DNA of 64,000 nt from Cristatella mucedo (Eukaryota > Bryozoa > Phylactolaemata > Cristatellidae), in assembly GCA_009760855.2 (NCBI GenBank), contig WPIO01000065.1, forward strand, positions 1,645,001-1,709,000, given 5' to 3'. Below, piece after piece: positions 1-12,129 of this stretch (the stretch's first letter is position 1; every line of letters begins with the position of its first letter). The translations under genes and the position numbers were made by a program. Below the pieces are notes generated by a model. It was not told where the DNA came from. It did no database searches and was given only the letters and a program-made list of their open reading frames with translations.

Positions 1-2419
1 ATCCAGTGGAAGCAATGATCCAGATGTTCGAAATGATGAAAGACAGCTATTACTTACCATTACGTATACAATTCTACATAGAAGTGTTCTCACGGCCCCT
101 ATTGTCATCGATGTCAATAATACGAAATATGACTATCAGATTACTTACACGACTGAAGTGCAAATATTAACGCTGAAAATAAATAAATCCTGCCCAAAGG
201 AGATAAGGGTAACGGTTATTAGTACTAAGGTGTAGCTTGGACGGGACTCATTTGTCCATCACTCCACGCCATGACAGTGCGTGAGTATAACATCAGCCAG
301 CAAACAACCAGGTCAACTAGTATCACCTCCCCAACCGTATAAGATAAGACAAGGGGTTGAGGCAGACAAATGCTGAAAAAACCACGAACTACGAAACAGG
401 CCATTCAAGAACAATAATGCGTTTCTGTAGCACCCGAAGAGAACCAAATATCTCTCCTGATGCTTTAAAACTGGCCGAACGACAAGGAACGGCCATTAAA
501 ACAGGCCAGGCAATGTTTTTAGAAAAAGAATGCCAAAGCACACAAGAAGAATTCTGGTGTCGCTGTTTCGTACCCCATGCTTAGTAAATATGCCCCTAAT
601 CGAGCTAAACTAAGCACATAAAGCACTATGAAAACTTCTTTGGAGCTACAATTTTATCGTAACACGAACTAGCGAATCTTGTCACAGCCCATTGACGAGG
701 AAAACAAAGCTATGCGACGACTCGTGAGCTCACTCTGATCCATATCGGGGGGGGGGTGCTAGCCCGGAAAACAGGAAAGAGCCCAAAGCAAGGCGAAGGT
801 CGGATGGAGCGCACCGTCGCAGCTAGCAGTCTCGGTTCACATACTAATTTTTGCCCAAATTTGAGTTAATATAACACGTAATAATAACTATTCATTTCTG
901 TGCACAGACCGTGCATTTCTGAATAAAATGAACATGCTTTGGAGGGCATGGCTACAAGGCGAGAACACCCAGCTGAAATCGCTCTTCGGATCACCATCGG
1001 TGTTTCTAAATACGTTGTCACATAAACTAACTTATCATTATATTATTCCAAAAAACCCAAGGTTTAATGATATTTGCATTCGTTGTCAGGCTATCGGATG
1101 GCCTTTCCTTTACTACATAACTACGACAAATGTAAACACATGGGGTTTCGCTTTCAATAAACTCTTTTTAATACAAATTAGAATTATTGCACTTCACTGC
1201 TCAGGCGTAAGCTTGTCAGAATCGAGATACTTTCCTAATTCCGGCTTTTAAGTTCGGGCAGTTGTCCGTCGGGGCCACTGTGCGTCAACCGCGGGACTGT
1301 GGGTATAGTACTGCCCGAATACTACCGATAATGAATCAGGCATGTCTGTTTCTGATGGTCACGGGACCACACATTGTAATTTAGCTGGGCATGAATAAAC
1401 ACGATAACTTGACTGCATACATTTTTCTTTCATGTGAAAAGACTTAACACCAAGTAGATTCTCAAAACTTTAGGCTACACAGGAGCTACTGGACATCAAC
1501 CAGTTCCCCACACGAGCTAATGGAGCGTTGTACCATTGACCTATGGAGTCATACAATAAAACGCGACGTCATTTAGCGAGGCACAGTTGGTTAATAAGCC
1601 AGCAACCGGATCGTCCTTTCTGCTTTCTTTAGCTAATGCTCCATTTTCGCCTCGGTAATGCAGCTCATTCCCTAAAGCTAAAAACTAATTTTATTATTTC
1701 GGCAGCCAGCACTGGGGCGAAAGTAAATATAACTCATTTCACTGCAGTTCATTGCCTGATGACTTGCATGGTACACCACTACCGACCTCGGGCTCTTGCC
1801 TGCAGCCCCGTTATGACGAACACTTCGAGACCTTTCCCTAGATACTTGTACAAATTCGAGTCTCTTATTGCTTTAAAGGCAGTAACAAAATGCACACAAC
1901 CTGCTCAGCTAAGACAGACGATGTCAATGAATGCATTCTGGAGAGTAGGTTTTCAGGATATGCAGAGCCTCACTAAAGTGCTCTACTCGTTTTTGCGAAC
2001 AAAACAGTCCACCTCCATCAATGGCACTCAGAGCATCGCCGTGTTGCAAGAGGCAGCCTGAGCGAAGGACCTACAGCACCTAGCAGGACCTGTAGGCTCC
2101 AGACCCTGTACTTCACACTATCAGAACCCAGCTGCTGCCACAGCTGCCACTACAGCCACTGTGGGAGCCATGGAAACACCGGCAAACAGGCGACCTCTCC
2201 ATCAGGCAATGCAAACCTCTCAGCCTAGCGCACGAGGCCTTTTACGACGAACGATACATCTTCACCACGGTGCAAGTGTGAACCCTTAGGAGCTGCTAAT
2301 TAAGGTTGGAACACCAACGGCTGTCAGCTCACCGGCTGCTTATGAAGGGCTAAGACGGTGAACATGAAAAGCACAGGGACAGTGGAGGCCCACTGCTGCA
2401 TCACAGCAGAACATTATAG

Positions 2420-2560
2420 TTAATAATAATAATAATAATAATAATACTCTTGATAAAGCGCCCTCAGAGAACTCAATCTCTTTCTATGCCCTTTACATTT
2501 GCTGAGGTGTGATGACATTGGCAGACATAAGTCACGCACACGAAATCGGCATGCCACAAT
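2420..2560 (-). mobile_element. LINE 3' end (CR1/L2-like family A), reverse
   Basis: An ATAATAATA run is followed by the complement of the family tail (AGAGAACTCAATCTCTTT). That is the 3' end of a non-LTR retrotransposon lying on the minus strand. Only the tail and part of the 3' UTR remain, so it is a dead 5'-truncated copy. The same tail recurs at least a dozen times in the window. Confidence 0.7.
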
Positions 2561-3487
2561 AAAAGCCGAGAATGAGAAGGACCGGGACAATAAAGTATAA
2601 AGTATAGAGCCTCAGATCTGTGCATGCTGTAGAGCTATCGGCCACTGGTAGAACAGGTAGAACTGGCCCAGGCAGGTGCACGCGGGCAAGCAGGTGCAGA
2701 ACGAAGCAACCGGAAGGTCACGAAGGCAATCGGCCACAGGCAAAGCCGCCGGTCCTCCCATTCACTCCGACACCTTCGCGGCTGCTTGGAATGCCGACGG
2801 ATTTAGTACACAGGTTACTCCATTGTGGCTGCTGGACGAGAGCGATAGGTACGTATTGTAGCAACTGAAAATGTTAGCAGAAAGAGGAAGAGCGAGAGGC
2901 TGTTTAATATTATGCACGCTTCGCTTTGCTGACACAAAGGGCCGAAGTGACCTGCTTGTTATTTACTGAATACCACGAGCATGCAGTGACACTCCTATCA
3001 GTTTTCGATGCCTTGATGGGCACCTTACTGTAGATGCAGGGCAGCCGTTGGCTGCACTTCGAGAAGGATGCTGCTGCTGCTGCCGAGGCCTTCGATGCAC
3101 TCACTGCAAGCTCGCGTGCCCCTCCCTTGGCCCCCATCACCTTGGCCGATTCCAGATGCTGCCAGGCATGCAGCAGTAGGCGAGTGGTTGCGAGAGATCT
3201 GCTGCGACAGCTCTTTCAGCATCGACGAATTGATGCGAGAAAGAAAGCACAATTCGCCTACGAAAGAGGACGCCGAAGAGAGGTGCCCCGTTCATTAGGG
3301 GGCTCGCTGTGTGCTGTGTGCACCGGCTGCCTCTACCTGACACGAGCAGCCGATCGTATCAGGTAGAGGCCAGATCGTCCAGGCTCTTCCACTGTAGGCA
3401 TTTCATGCCCGTGTATAGGCTGCCGAGCCGGACATGGAGCGAAGCGGGATCTTTTTGCCTCTGTCTTTCGACACGAACACCCCACCC

Positions 3488-3490
<3 letters not shown>

Positions 3491-3560
<70 letters not shown>
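3491..3560. repeat. (AC)n microsatellite, about 35 units
   Basis: Uninterrupted AC dinucleotide run of 70 bases. Long His/Thr and Val/Cys open frames across it are artefacts of the repeat. Confidence 0.97.
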
Positions 3561-3563
<3 letters not shown>

Positions 3564-4083
3564 CACACTTAGCTGGGCTCTGCTTCCACTTTAACGAGTG
3601 GCCCCTGCATAGTGTTCGTGTCTGGATCAGGTAAGTGCACTCTGGGTCGTGACGACGTCGACGCGACGTCCGCACTGGCTAGACAGCGGAATGAAATCTG
3701 CTACAGGCGTGAAGGAGAAAGCAACGAGACAGTATGAAGAATTTCAAGAGCAGTAGGTGGAACATGTGGTTAAAGTCGCGGCTAAGGACATGCTCTAACA
3801 GCCCGTGCAGCCACAGGAAATCGGTAAATCGGTAGAGAAAAACTAAGATAAGGAAGAAAACACGAAGTGGCGCTGCTTTCGGCATGATGGCAGGCATGAG
3901 TGCTGAGCCCTGGAGGAGGACCGGTCCAAATGCATCAGCGACTAATGTTCAGCTCAAACGTTTCATTCTCGACAGATTAAGAGGCAGCATGGCGACTTGT
4001 GGTCAGGCACGCTAGTAGTTGAACCACATAAACTAACTTCAAAGTTGCATTCAGCGCCTGCAATCTGCTACGGATATATTGGC

Positions 4084-4200
4084 AGAAGAGCCTTAACGGC
4101 TATCGCAGCCAGCCTCCGGCTATAAAGGATCGCCCACTGCAGGACTCAAACCCTACGACTTGAGTCGTGAAGAATGAGTACCTTACCTCCTGGGCTAAGA
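4084..4200 (-). mobile_element. tRNA-derived SINE (family S2), reverse
   Basis: On the minus strand this reads as a tRNA-like B box followed by a body that includes a short hairpin around GGGCGATCC, then GATAGCCGTTAAGGCTCTTC. The same body is seen near 10.1, 21.4, 39.0, 46.1 and 63.3 kb. It is a short interspersed element with no coding capacity. Confidence 0.6.
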
Positions 4201-5027
4201 CCTAAGTACACCTAGCCAGCATACATAAAGATGAATACAAATTATGATCCTCTCCACTATTTTCGGTGAGGCGTCTTGCTCAATGTCGTTTGCTGTCTGA
4301 CTTACCACCTCGTCGTGGAGGGCCACAGCTTTGCCTGTCAGCTCGGCACCAACCGTGAGCACACACCAGAAGCCGACACGGCAGTGGTGATGACAGCACA
4401 CCCAAACCAGCCACATCACTCTTCACCAGATAACCACCGCTACCACCATTAGCATTAGAAGTGCATTTTTTTTAGTATTGCAGTTGCAGCAAGGATCGTA
4501 TCCCTGACACTCTCTAGTTCTTCACAAGCACTGGAAATATGGAGTTACAAATAGCCAATCCTGCTATACACCACTCGTGAGACAAAAACTAAGACATCAA
4601 TGCCATTTATAAAACCAAAGGGCAGTTTTGTAATTGCAGCAACGCCAACGCCAATATCCACCCGTGCAATAATTGTCTGCTAAAACAGGTACAGAGCTGT
4701 AGCTTCTAGGGCCGTGGGTTCGACTTCCCAGGACGAAACGACACGTCGCTCATTCTTTCCTTCTCGAACACAGTAATATTCCTTTTGGGCAATTAGCCTA
4801 AACAATTTCTGGTGAAGATTCGGCTTACATCGTTTGAATTATATTCTATTACCGCCCAACTCGCTTTAGATGATTGCCTATTCCCACCAGGAAATCGTGC
4901 ATTTGGACTCACCAAAACGAGACAGGTCGTGCAGACTCGACTTCTAATATGCGGAGGGATTGACTGCGTCCACCTCTCAACGAAGGAGAGCTCGAAAAAA
5001 ACATGTACATATAATGCATTTGTATAG

Positions 5028-5140
5028 AGTGCCCCAAGAGAACTTAGTCTCTATTCAGGCGCTCACATATGCCTCCGGGCTCGAGCCCACGACCTCAGCC
5101 AGACCTTGGTCGGGGCGAGCGCCTTAACCGCTGGACCGGA
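5028..5140 (-). mobile_element. tRNA-derived SINE with LINE-type tail (family S1), reverse
   Basis: Reading the minus strand gives an A-box-like segment, then a B box within GTGGGCTCGAGCCC. The body (CTGAATAGAGACTAAGTTCT) matches the 3' tail of the CR1/L2-like LINEs in this window. A near-identical copy lies at 22.65-22.79 kb. SINEs often borrow a LINE 3' end so that the LINE machinery copies them. Confidence 0.7.
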
Positions 5141-6682
5141 AAAGTCGATCAGAACAAAACTTCGTCGGTCGCCTTCAGAAGGGGCAAGCTTGCATGGCCA
5201 TTCGTTCGTGCCCATATCCTGCAGGTGCGTGTCACTGTCCCCCCCCCGTGTCCCCAGCTAGAACCCACTGAGTTGGTTTCTTTTACGTGCACCGCTGCTG
5301 CCAATGCGACAGGAAGTTTGCCACCTGAGCTTTGCCTCTGGGTAAACTGTTGGGCGTCGGTTGGGCCACTCGTACGCTTCCCACGTTTGCCAACCCTCCT
5401 GGCAGAGCGTTCGGCTGTCTGGCCTCCATCAGTTCACCCTCAGCAGCCAGCCGGCCAGCGAGACGTTAGGCTCGGCTGACCACTTATCGCTGGCTTCCTA
5501 TTTAATACGTGTATTCATAGATACTGCATTGTACATGCAAACGAATGTCTACGCGTTCAGCATATGCGTGTCGAGTTGTACACGGCATCGTAAACACGGG
5601 TACACGACGCTGTAAATAAAACGTCAACCCTTTGCAAGGATTTCAAGTGTAACTAAAGCTAAGCCAGACAAGATTGGGCTTGCGCTGCGACAGGCGCTCG
5701 CGGGCCTTCCACTCGCCATGCTGTCGGGGTCACGCACGGGTCACGATGGAAGTGGACTCGTGCTTAAGGCCAAAACGCAAGATACATCGGTGCTTTAGGT
5801 CCTTACTACCGCGCGGGGTGCATACGGTTAGCAAAAGGAAATGCGACAGTCCTAGCGAAAGCGGACTATTAAAACTATCGTCTGAGATCAATTATGCTGG
5901 CGACTGCGATTTGCAGCTACGAACCTTAACCGACGACCGTATTTCCAGGTAGTTCGGTTTTTCATCTGCATCGCTTCCGGCGGCTTGGTATAGCACCACC
6001 TTGGACAGGGCGGCCGCTTGGGCCAGCAGAGCGAGCAGACAAAGAAGTCTGCCGCTCATGGTCTGCAAATCAAGAGCAGAGGACGCGCTGAGTCGCTAAC
6101 GCACCGTCCACGTCGGCAGACTCGGCGCCGCTCGGCGCCGCTCGGCAAGGCGCCGCCTCCTCGCCCTGGCCCTGGCCGCCGCGAGCGGCCACGGTGGCTA
6201 TGGGGCGGGCGACGGGGGGGGGGAGGAGGTGAGTTAGGTTGCTCGCCGCGAGCCCGTGAATCCGGCGCGAATAAGCGGACGAGAGCGAGCGAAAGCATTC
6301 AGTCGAGTGTACTGCTGCACAGCAGCCTCGAGCGAGCGGCGGCGAGAAACGCAGCGCAGCGCGTCGTCCGGGAGTCGGGGCGGCGGGCGGCAAGGGCGGC
6401 CGCCGCAGCCGCGTCCGCCGCGACCTGTCTGACCTGCGGCTGGCGAGATGAGCCGACGGCGCGCTCCGGCGAAGCTCCGGCCGCACCGGCCGTCGACGAC
6501 CTCAGCTCTTCACGGAAACGGCCGCATCGGCGTCCGAATCGCAGTAGCCGGGAGAGCGGCTCGGTCGGTGCGATGCGCCGGCGCGATGAGCGTTTCTAAC
6601 GCCGCCGCGCAGGTGCCCGACCGCACGGCGCTGTCGTCGCCGAGCCTCAGCGGGCGGAGCCGGCCTCCGCGCGCCCTCCCCA

Positions 6683-6739
6683 CGGCGCCGGGTCGCGCGC
6701 GCCGCCTGGGCGGCCCTCGGCGCGCGCGACCCGGCGCCG
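6683..6739. repeat. Perfect GC inverted repeat, 22-bp arms
   Basis: Arms at 6,683-6,704 and 6,718-6,739 are exact reverse complements, separated by a 13-base loop. They contain GGCGCC and CGCGCGCG cores. The repeat lies about 570 bases upstream of the first ATG, inside the CpG-rich block. If transcribed it would form a very stable hairpin. If not, it could be a palindromic protein-binding site. Confidence 0.9.
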
Positions 6740-7196
6740 CCGCGAGTTCACCGACGCTGAAGACTTGCGGACGCGCGGCCATCTCTATATTTTCAACAGA
6801 ACACGCGCTGACTCGTAAGCCGTACGGACCGCGACGCGCTCCGCGCTGCAAAAGCCGACCGCGATCGGCTCCGGTAGGGCATAGCGCGTGCTCGGGCGAC
6901 CAGAGGCGCGGGGAGTGCACATGCATCGCTGGAACAGCCACCCAGGCAGGCGGCGTCTCCAGAGGGACCATCATTCCTCCCCTGCCCTGCCCACTCCTCC
7001 CTTCGACCAGCCGGCCGGCCGGCGGTCAGTACCCGGCGACGCTTCGCTCCTGCGCGCGGCGTCGCGTGGACTTGACTACGCGCGGCCGTCGCTCGCTGCC
7101 GCCCGGTTGTTGGCGAAGTCGCCGCTCTCGGCATGCCGCACGGTACGTGCGCCGCCGCCGCCCCGGCGGCGGCGCACGGCGGCCCGCCGCCGACGT

Positions 7197-7221
7197 GAGA
7201 GAGAGAGAGAGAGAGAGAGAG
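7197..7221. repeat. (GA)n microsatellite
   Basis: Short GA run in the presumed 5' UTR or promoter, about 90 bases upstream of the first ATG. Confidence 0.9.
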
Positions 7222-7308
7222 CGTTGAGCGCTCTGATAGCGCAGCGGCTGCCGCCGCCGCTTCCAGTTGCTGCAGTCGCCACCGCCGCCGCCGCACCGGC
7301 GACGACCG

Positions 7309-7566
7309 ATGGATGACATGGATACTAGCAGGCTTCATCGACGCCGCGCTAGGCCCTCGAGTGGTCCACTGCTTCTGCTGCCGCCGCAGTTGCCATCGCT
7401 GCTGCGGCTGCTGCTGCTGCCGCTCGTCCTGCTGCGGCTGCCGACCGGCAGCGCTCAGAGGTTCTCGGACGCGCCCGACACGTGCGACTACTACACGTCG
7501 CGCTCCTTCCAAATTGAGGCGACGCCAAGCGACCCGCTGACGATTATCGTGCGCCAGAACGTGAAG
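7309..7566 (+). CDS. Exon 1: signal peptide and start of first ectodomain
   Basis: First coding exon of the long gene. The frame starts MDDMDTSRLHRRRARPSS, then has a Leu-rich hydrophobic stretch (about residues 19-46) that fits a signal peptide, with probable cleavage near TGSAQ. The mature part begins RFSDAPDTCDYYTSRS and continues with beta-like sequence. It ends in phase 0 at a GTGAGC donor. ATG 7,309 is chosen because a second in-frame ATG at 7,318 gives the same signal peptide. A third ATG at 7,313 is out of frame. The reading frame has no stop upstream, so a more 5' exon is possible. No family is recognised. Confidence 0.6.
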
Positions 7567-7837
7567 GTGAGCCGCGCTCGCTCCGGAGCCTCCGCTCATG
7601 GCAGCGGCTCCGGAGCCGTCGTCGATCTCCCGCGGGCGCAGCGCCGCCGCCGCCGCCGCCGCCGTCGAGCGCGTCGCCGGGGAGCCCGAACCTCCCGACC
7701 GTACGCCGGTTGTCGCTGCGTGGCTGCTCATGTTCGGCGGCGGGGGCGGGTGGGTGGGTGGTGGGTGACGGTGGGGGAGGTGAGTTAGTGGGTCGATCGG
7801 TAGCCGGAGGAGGATGTCGCCGAGCGGCGGCTTTTCT

Positions 7838-7839
<2 letters not shown>

Positions 7840-7932
<93 letters not shown>
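7840..7932. repeat. (CT)n microsatellite in intron 1
   Basis: About 90 bases of CT repeats with one CCT interruption, about 270 bases downstream of the exon 1 donor. Ser-Leu frames across it are artefacts. Confidence 0.95.
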
Positions 7933-9727
7933 CGTTGCGTCAATGCCTCTCCGAGGAAGGCGCATACGTGGTGGCGAGGCCCCAGTACGGCGGTCGCCGG
8001 CCGCTGGCGTCCGCCGCCGCTCGGGCAGAGCAGAGGCTGGCCGATAGGCGCCGCGAGCTGTCGCCCATGAACGGAAGTCGCTCGACATGTCAGCTGCGTC
8101 GCCGACGCGTCGCTAGCCCCATCCGAGCCGACCTGTGAAGAAGGCTAGCGTCAGCGCGGCGAGCGCCAGCTCTCGCGATGGCAGCATTCGCGAGTCATTT
8201 TTCAAGGACTGGGCGCACGAAACTAATATTTGCTCGCCTGCAAAGCTGCTAATGGAGCGTCCGCGGCCTACTCTACTGGGCGGAGGCGGCGGAGCCGCAG
8301 CGTCAGGATAGCCGCCGCCGCCGCCGATCGCTCTTCGCGGACCTCGCGACGAGTGTCGCGTGCTCTGTCTGACGCCTGACCCTGACCGGCTCCGGAGTCT
8401 CCCACTCTCGAATAGCCAGTCCGGCCGCGGGACCCGGCGAGGCAGCCGGACTCGGCCCACCTCGGCTGCTGAGTGGCTGTCAATGGTGGCACTCTGGCGG
8501 GAGACCCTGGCCTCAGGCGACGGACGCCACGCGCGCTCGCGCCGCCGCCCGTACAGACGGGCGACAGCGTCCGAGGCTCAGCGATCGCTCGCAGGTGGTT
8601 GGGGGGAACGGCGGCGGCGGCCAGCAGTCGCGACGGCGAGCAGCTGCTCGGTCGACCCGCCGCCCACCGCGCCGCTCGCTCGCTGCTTAATTTAGAGGTA
8701 ATTGTTAAGCCTCTTAGTGCGTTCAGTTAGCAAAACGAAACGGCAACAATCGTCCGGGGCTCGGCCCGCCGTCGCGGTGCTCTCGTCTCGAGCCACCGGG
8801 CACCTCGGGCTCTCGGCAGACGTCCGACGGTCAGCAGCTGCAGCGCTATCGTCGCGATGCAGCGAACTCGGCGGCGACGAGCCGGCCGCTTCTGCGGAAG
8901 CTGGCCCGCGGCCATGCCGTCGCTACATTCGGTCTCGAATCGGCATTGGTCAGCTCGATCGCCGGAATGAGCGATCGCTGTGGCAGCGGCCGTCCAGAAA
9001 AGGAAAAGAAAAAGTAGAGACGAGCCGATGCGGCTTTCGACCTCGCTTGCACAGCTTCGGCTGCGGCTAACGCACCGGCTTGTATCGTCTGCTGCAGCCC
9101 ACGACCAGCGCTGTCGTCAAGTGCGAGCACCTTTCACTAAGACCCGGGGTGGCCGAGATTCAGGGGCCGCCGCCCGATCGCCGACAGATATCTGCGTGCA
9201 GTTTCACCTCGGTGCCCAATCCTCAGCTGCTGTGGCAGTGTGACTCAAACTGGCCGGCCAGGGTGTCAGCCCGACCGGCCACGCTCTGTCGCCCCTCGAG
9301 ACGGGACGAGTGGCCACGGCCGAATGCCTCAGCCTCTCGGCGACTAATTCGGCGGAACGACCCGCTTAAGCTCGTTCTGCTGGCGGTGCACTCTAGTGAC
9401 GTCGCAGGCAGGCGAGCAAATTTGTCCCTCCTCCTTGGCTGCTGCTATCGGTGACGATTAGTGAGCGGCAGGGGACGATCGAGGCTTCGTTGCTGTCTCG
9501 CTTGTCTCGCCGGCGAATGGGAATAGCAGCATGCTGGAGCCGTGGATTCTGAACGCTTCTGAGGATGCTGAACTCCTTTGCAGCCTCAGGGACGTTTGCC
9601 CGCGAGTCAGAAGCAAAGCATGAGGAGGATCAAGTCAAAAAGTGACCAAACCCTAACACGGTTCGGGCAGTCAATAGTAAGAGGGCTGGAGGGGCCGTCG
9701 CCGAGGGAAGTGGGGCGCTTAGATAGG

Positions 9728-9802
9728 CACACACACACACACACACGCACACACACACGCACGCACGCACACACACACCCACATACATATATATATATAT
9801 AT
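9728..9802. repeat. Compound (AC)n/(AT)n microsatellite
   Basis: Interrupted AC repeat with GCAC variants, followed by a run of AT. Confidence 0.9.
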
Positions 9803-10094
9803 CCGCTATCGAAAACGAGCAAACATCGCTGGCGCTGGCTGAGAAGATCTTGCCTCCGAAATGCAATGTTTTGGACACAAGCAAGCTGATCTCTTTTCAG
9901 TATCGTTACCTTGCAGCCTTTACAGTCATCGTCATCTGAAGGGCTTCGTTCTTCTACCATTTGAATCCTGTTTAGTCATATGGTGCATTCGTTGAAGTGG
10001 ACATATATGTCTGAATGTACTTGATCTGAAGGCCTGCGAAAGGGAGACCGATTGTGAGAAAAAACCTAGCAATCAACTAGAACCGTTTGCAGCC

Positions 10095-10250
10095 TTAAGT
10101 AATCGGCACAGCTGTACTTCACGACACAGGTCGTAGGTTCAAGTCATGCAGGGTGCAATTCTGTATTGCTCACTGCAAGTGGTGGTGATAGCGGTTAAGG
10201 CTTTTCTGCCCCTATATAAACGAGGCGGTTAAATCAGCTAGCCTTTACTT
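10095..10250 (+). mobile_element. tRNA-derived SINE (family S2)
   Basis: B-box-like GGTTCAAGTC is followed by the shared body (ACTGCAAGTGGTGGTGATAG), the motif GTTAAGGCTTTTCTGCC and the 3' motif GGTTAAATCAGCTAGCC. It is alignable by eye with copies near 39.0 and 46.1 kb. Confidence 0.65.
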
Positions 10251-10334
10251 TTTACTGTTACTTCAATCTCTTGTAGTTCCTGCGTCGAAAAGGCTCGACT
10301 GACTTTGTACTGCTCATTCAGCGGACTCGAGCTC

Positions 10335-10450
10335 CCAATGATAATAATAATAATAATAGTAATGCACTTGATACAGCACCCTCAGAGAACTCAATCTCTT
10401 TCTAGGCGCTTTACATTTGCTGCAAAGGGAAGAATGTGGGTGAATCCTCG
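10335..10450 (-). mobile_element. LINE 3' end (family A), reverse
   Basis: An ATAATAATA run is followed by the complement of the tail (CAGAGAACTCAATCTCTTTC) and GCGCTTTACATTTGCTGC. 5'-truncated, non-coding remnant in intron 1, 180 bases upstream of exon 2. Confidence 0.7.
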
Positions 10451-10630
10451 TGCGACGGCATTCTTCCACGAGGACTGGCAGTCAGCCTAGCTCGCTCTAT
10501 TCTTGGTCTCTGCTGAGTGGCTGACTGTGCCTCGTGCACTTTCTCGTGTGTCACCTCGAGTTGCGTTAGCACGGAGCGAAGTGGAGCGAAGCATCGTCAG
10601 TCAATCAATGGCCGGCGGCTGCGTTTGCAG

Positions 10631-10798
10631 GGATACGTGAGGTTCGCGGAGCAACCGAGAGAACTTATCGGATCTCTTCCGGGACTGATAACGGTACTCG
10701 TTAATTGGACATCGAATTCTGCTGCTCTCCTGGATACCGTCGAGAGTGAATGGACGACCTTCGATACTCTCGCTGGCAGAATGGTGATGATTCAACTG
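10631..10798 (+). CDS. Exon 2: first ectodomain
   Basis: Open 168-base exon (56 codons) between a TTTGCAG acceptor and a GTAAGA donor, phase 0 at both ends, so it joins exon 1 in frame. It begins GYVRFAEQPRELIGSL and ends MVMIQL. It has one N-glycosylation motif (NWT) and alternating hydrophobic residues typical of beta structure. It has no cysteine. The family is not recognised. Confidence 0.65.
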
Positions 10799-11814
10799 GT
10801 AAGAGTTGTCGGTACTACCGCACGTCACTAACATGTCACTATCCGCATGTCACTAACTTCGCTACTGTTGGAGCATTCACACTATGCAAATAGTTCACAG
10901 CCTTCTTAGCCGAAGGGTAAAGTGTTTTCACATCATTTTCTAGCGAACCTCCCTAAGGGTTTTTTTAGGGTCAGCAGCATTCACGAGAGGTAGGCTCGAT
11001 TTTGAATCATCAAATGCTATAAGTACTGCAGCAGTTATTGACTAAGTGCTGGTCGGCTTTTTGAAAAATGCTTTGTCTACAGAGCTTTCGAACCGAGCGA
11101 AAACTTATGAGAAAATTTTTCGTCGGCTGGTTCGGTTTCGTGGGCCGGCCATTTTCGTCGGCCGGTAACTCATTCGAGACTCACTTAACCTGCTGTGTTT
11201 GCGACTGCACATGTCCGAATGCCATTTAGGTGCAAATCGCTTGTGACAGTTTACATGTCCACGATAGGCCTGCCTTTGGGACCGAGGAAGTGTCATACGC
11301 TGAAGCGAGTTACTACATTAGCCCGAATTGATTGGTTACAGGGCGGCCGGAGCTTTAGGCGTCTTCCGGCGTCTTTCGTGCTGCCTATGGGCAATCGTGC
11401 AATCGTTAGGCTGAGTGCCCTCTGCCGACGATGCAGCTTGGCTTCTTGGCGACATTCGGACGGAGTTACTTATCTCGGGGCAACCTTCGCTGCTTGAGAT
11501 GGCTCCGGTCGACCTCAATTCCCACAGCACTGGACGTCCCGGTGTCTCTGCACTTTTTTCCACTCATCTCTTTATCGTGGGCTTGCTGATAGTCATTAGC
11601 TGGGAGACTGATCGAGTCTGGCGAGCGCCGAGCTGCGCTGCCACTCATCTGGTCGCACGTGGCTGTTCGCGCGCACTGGCTCCGAGGCAGTGTAGCTGGG
11701 AGCCAGTGCCTGCCGCAGCAGCAGCAGCCTTCTTCCGGCTGCACCGACACACTAGCGCATTCGCGTGTGGCTTTCGTCTTTTCCGCCGCAGAATCACTGC
11801 CTAAAAGGCGAGTT

Positions 11815-11885
11815 CGGAAGTCACTGCAGTTGGGATTCGAACTCAGACCTCTTGAAGTACTGCTCATCTGAGCGAACCAGCGAGG
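11815..11885 (-). mobile_element. tRNA-like SINE head, reverse
   Basis: The minus strand contains a tRNA-like A box (TGGTTCGCTCAGATGAGC) and B box (GAGTTCGAATCCC) at tRNA-like spacing. No complete cloverleaf was built by eye. A SINE head or tRNA pseudogene is more likely than a functional tRNA. Confidence 0.4.
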
Positions 11886-12129
11886 TAGTGATATGAGACG
11901 ACAAAGAAGTCAATAAAGAGCAGAGCAAGGAGAAAGGTTACTGTGTAACGCGTAAGGGATGGGGGTGCGATTGAGAGCAAGAGATCGAGCGTGTGAGGCT
12001 AGAGGCAAGAACGGAAGAAGATTCTCTCGCATGACCTCCCACTTAAGGTCTGGACTGCATGTGGCAAGCTTTGCCTGACGTGGCATGGTGCCAAGTGAAC
12101 ACCAAAGGCCAGTGGTTGCTAGGCTTTTG

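Larger units (their letters stand above)
1..6000. other. Upstream non-coding flank
   Basis: I see no convincing gene. Open frames here are short, lack paired splice sites and do not resemble known proteins. The stretch holds a reverse LINE tail near 2.42-2.56 kb, a CA microsatellite at 3.49-3.56 kb and SINE copies near 4.08-4.20 and 5.03-5.14 kb. A tRNA-like B-box segment (GGGTTCGACTTCCC) lies near 4.71 kb. Confidence is in the absence of a clear gene, not in absence of function. Confidence 0.5.
6000..9400. promoter_or_regulatory. CpG-rich block around exon 1
   Basis: About 3.4 kb is visibly GC-rich and dense in CG dinucleotides, unlike the AT-richer DNA on both sides. It spans the first coding exon at 7.31 kb. 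It is the likely promoter and 5' UTR region of the long gene. I see no clear TATA box and cannot place a start site. Long open frames on both strands here (for example 6,448-7,227 plus and 6,793-8,088 minus) follow from the lack of AT-rich stop codons and are not called as genes. Confidence 0.6.
9400..10630. other. Intron 1, distal part
   Basis: Non-coding by appearance. It contains an AC/ACGC repeat then an AT run at 9.73-9.80 kb, a SINE near 10.1-10.25 kb and a reverse LINE tail near 10.33-10.45 kb. No other exon-like frame with paired splice sites was found. Confidence 0.5.

Noticed and set aside
4700-4745. Possible tRNA gene
   Set aside because: Only a B-box-like string is clear. I could not pair an acceptor stem or anticodon arm.
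6448-7227. 259-codon plus-strand open frame in the CpG block
   Set aside because: Arg/Ala/Pro-rich composition typical of non-coding GC-rich DNA; no motif. It is more likely promoter or 5' UTR.
6793-8088. 431-codon minus-strand open frame
   Set aside because: It crosses the CpG-rich block and a CT repeat (poly Arg-Glu). The length is due to GC richness and the repeat. It has no domain or splice logic, and it lies antisense to exon 1.
9080-9454. 124-codon plus-strand frame downstream of exon 1
   Set aside because: No splice sites in phase with exon 1 or 2, and mixed composition. It is treated as intron.
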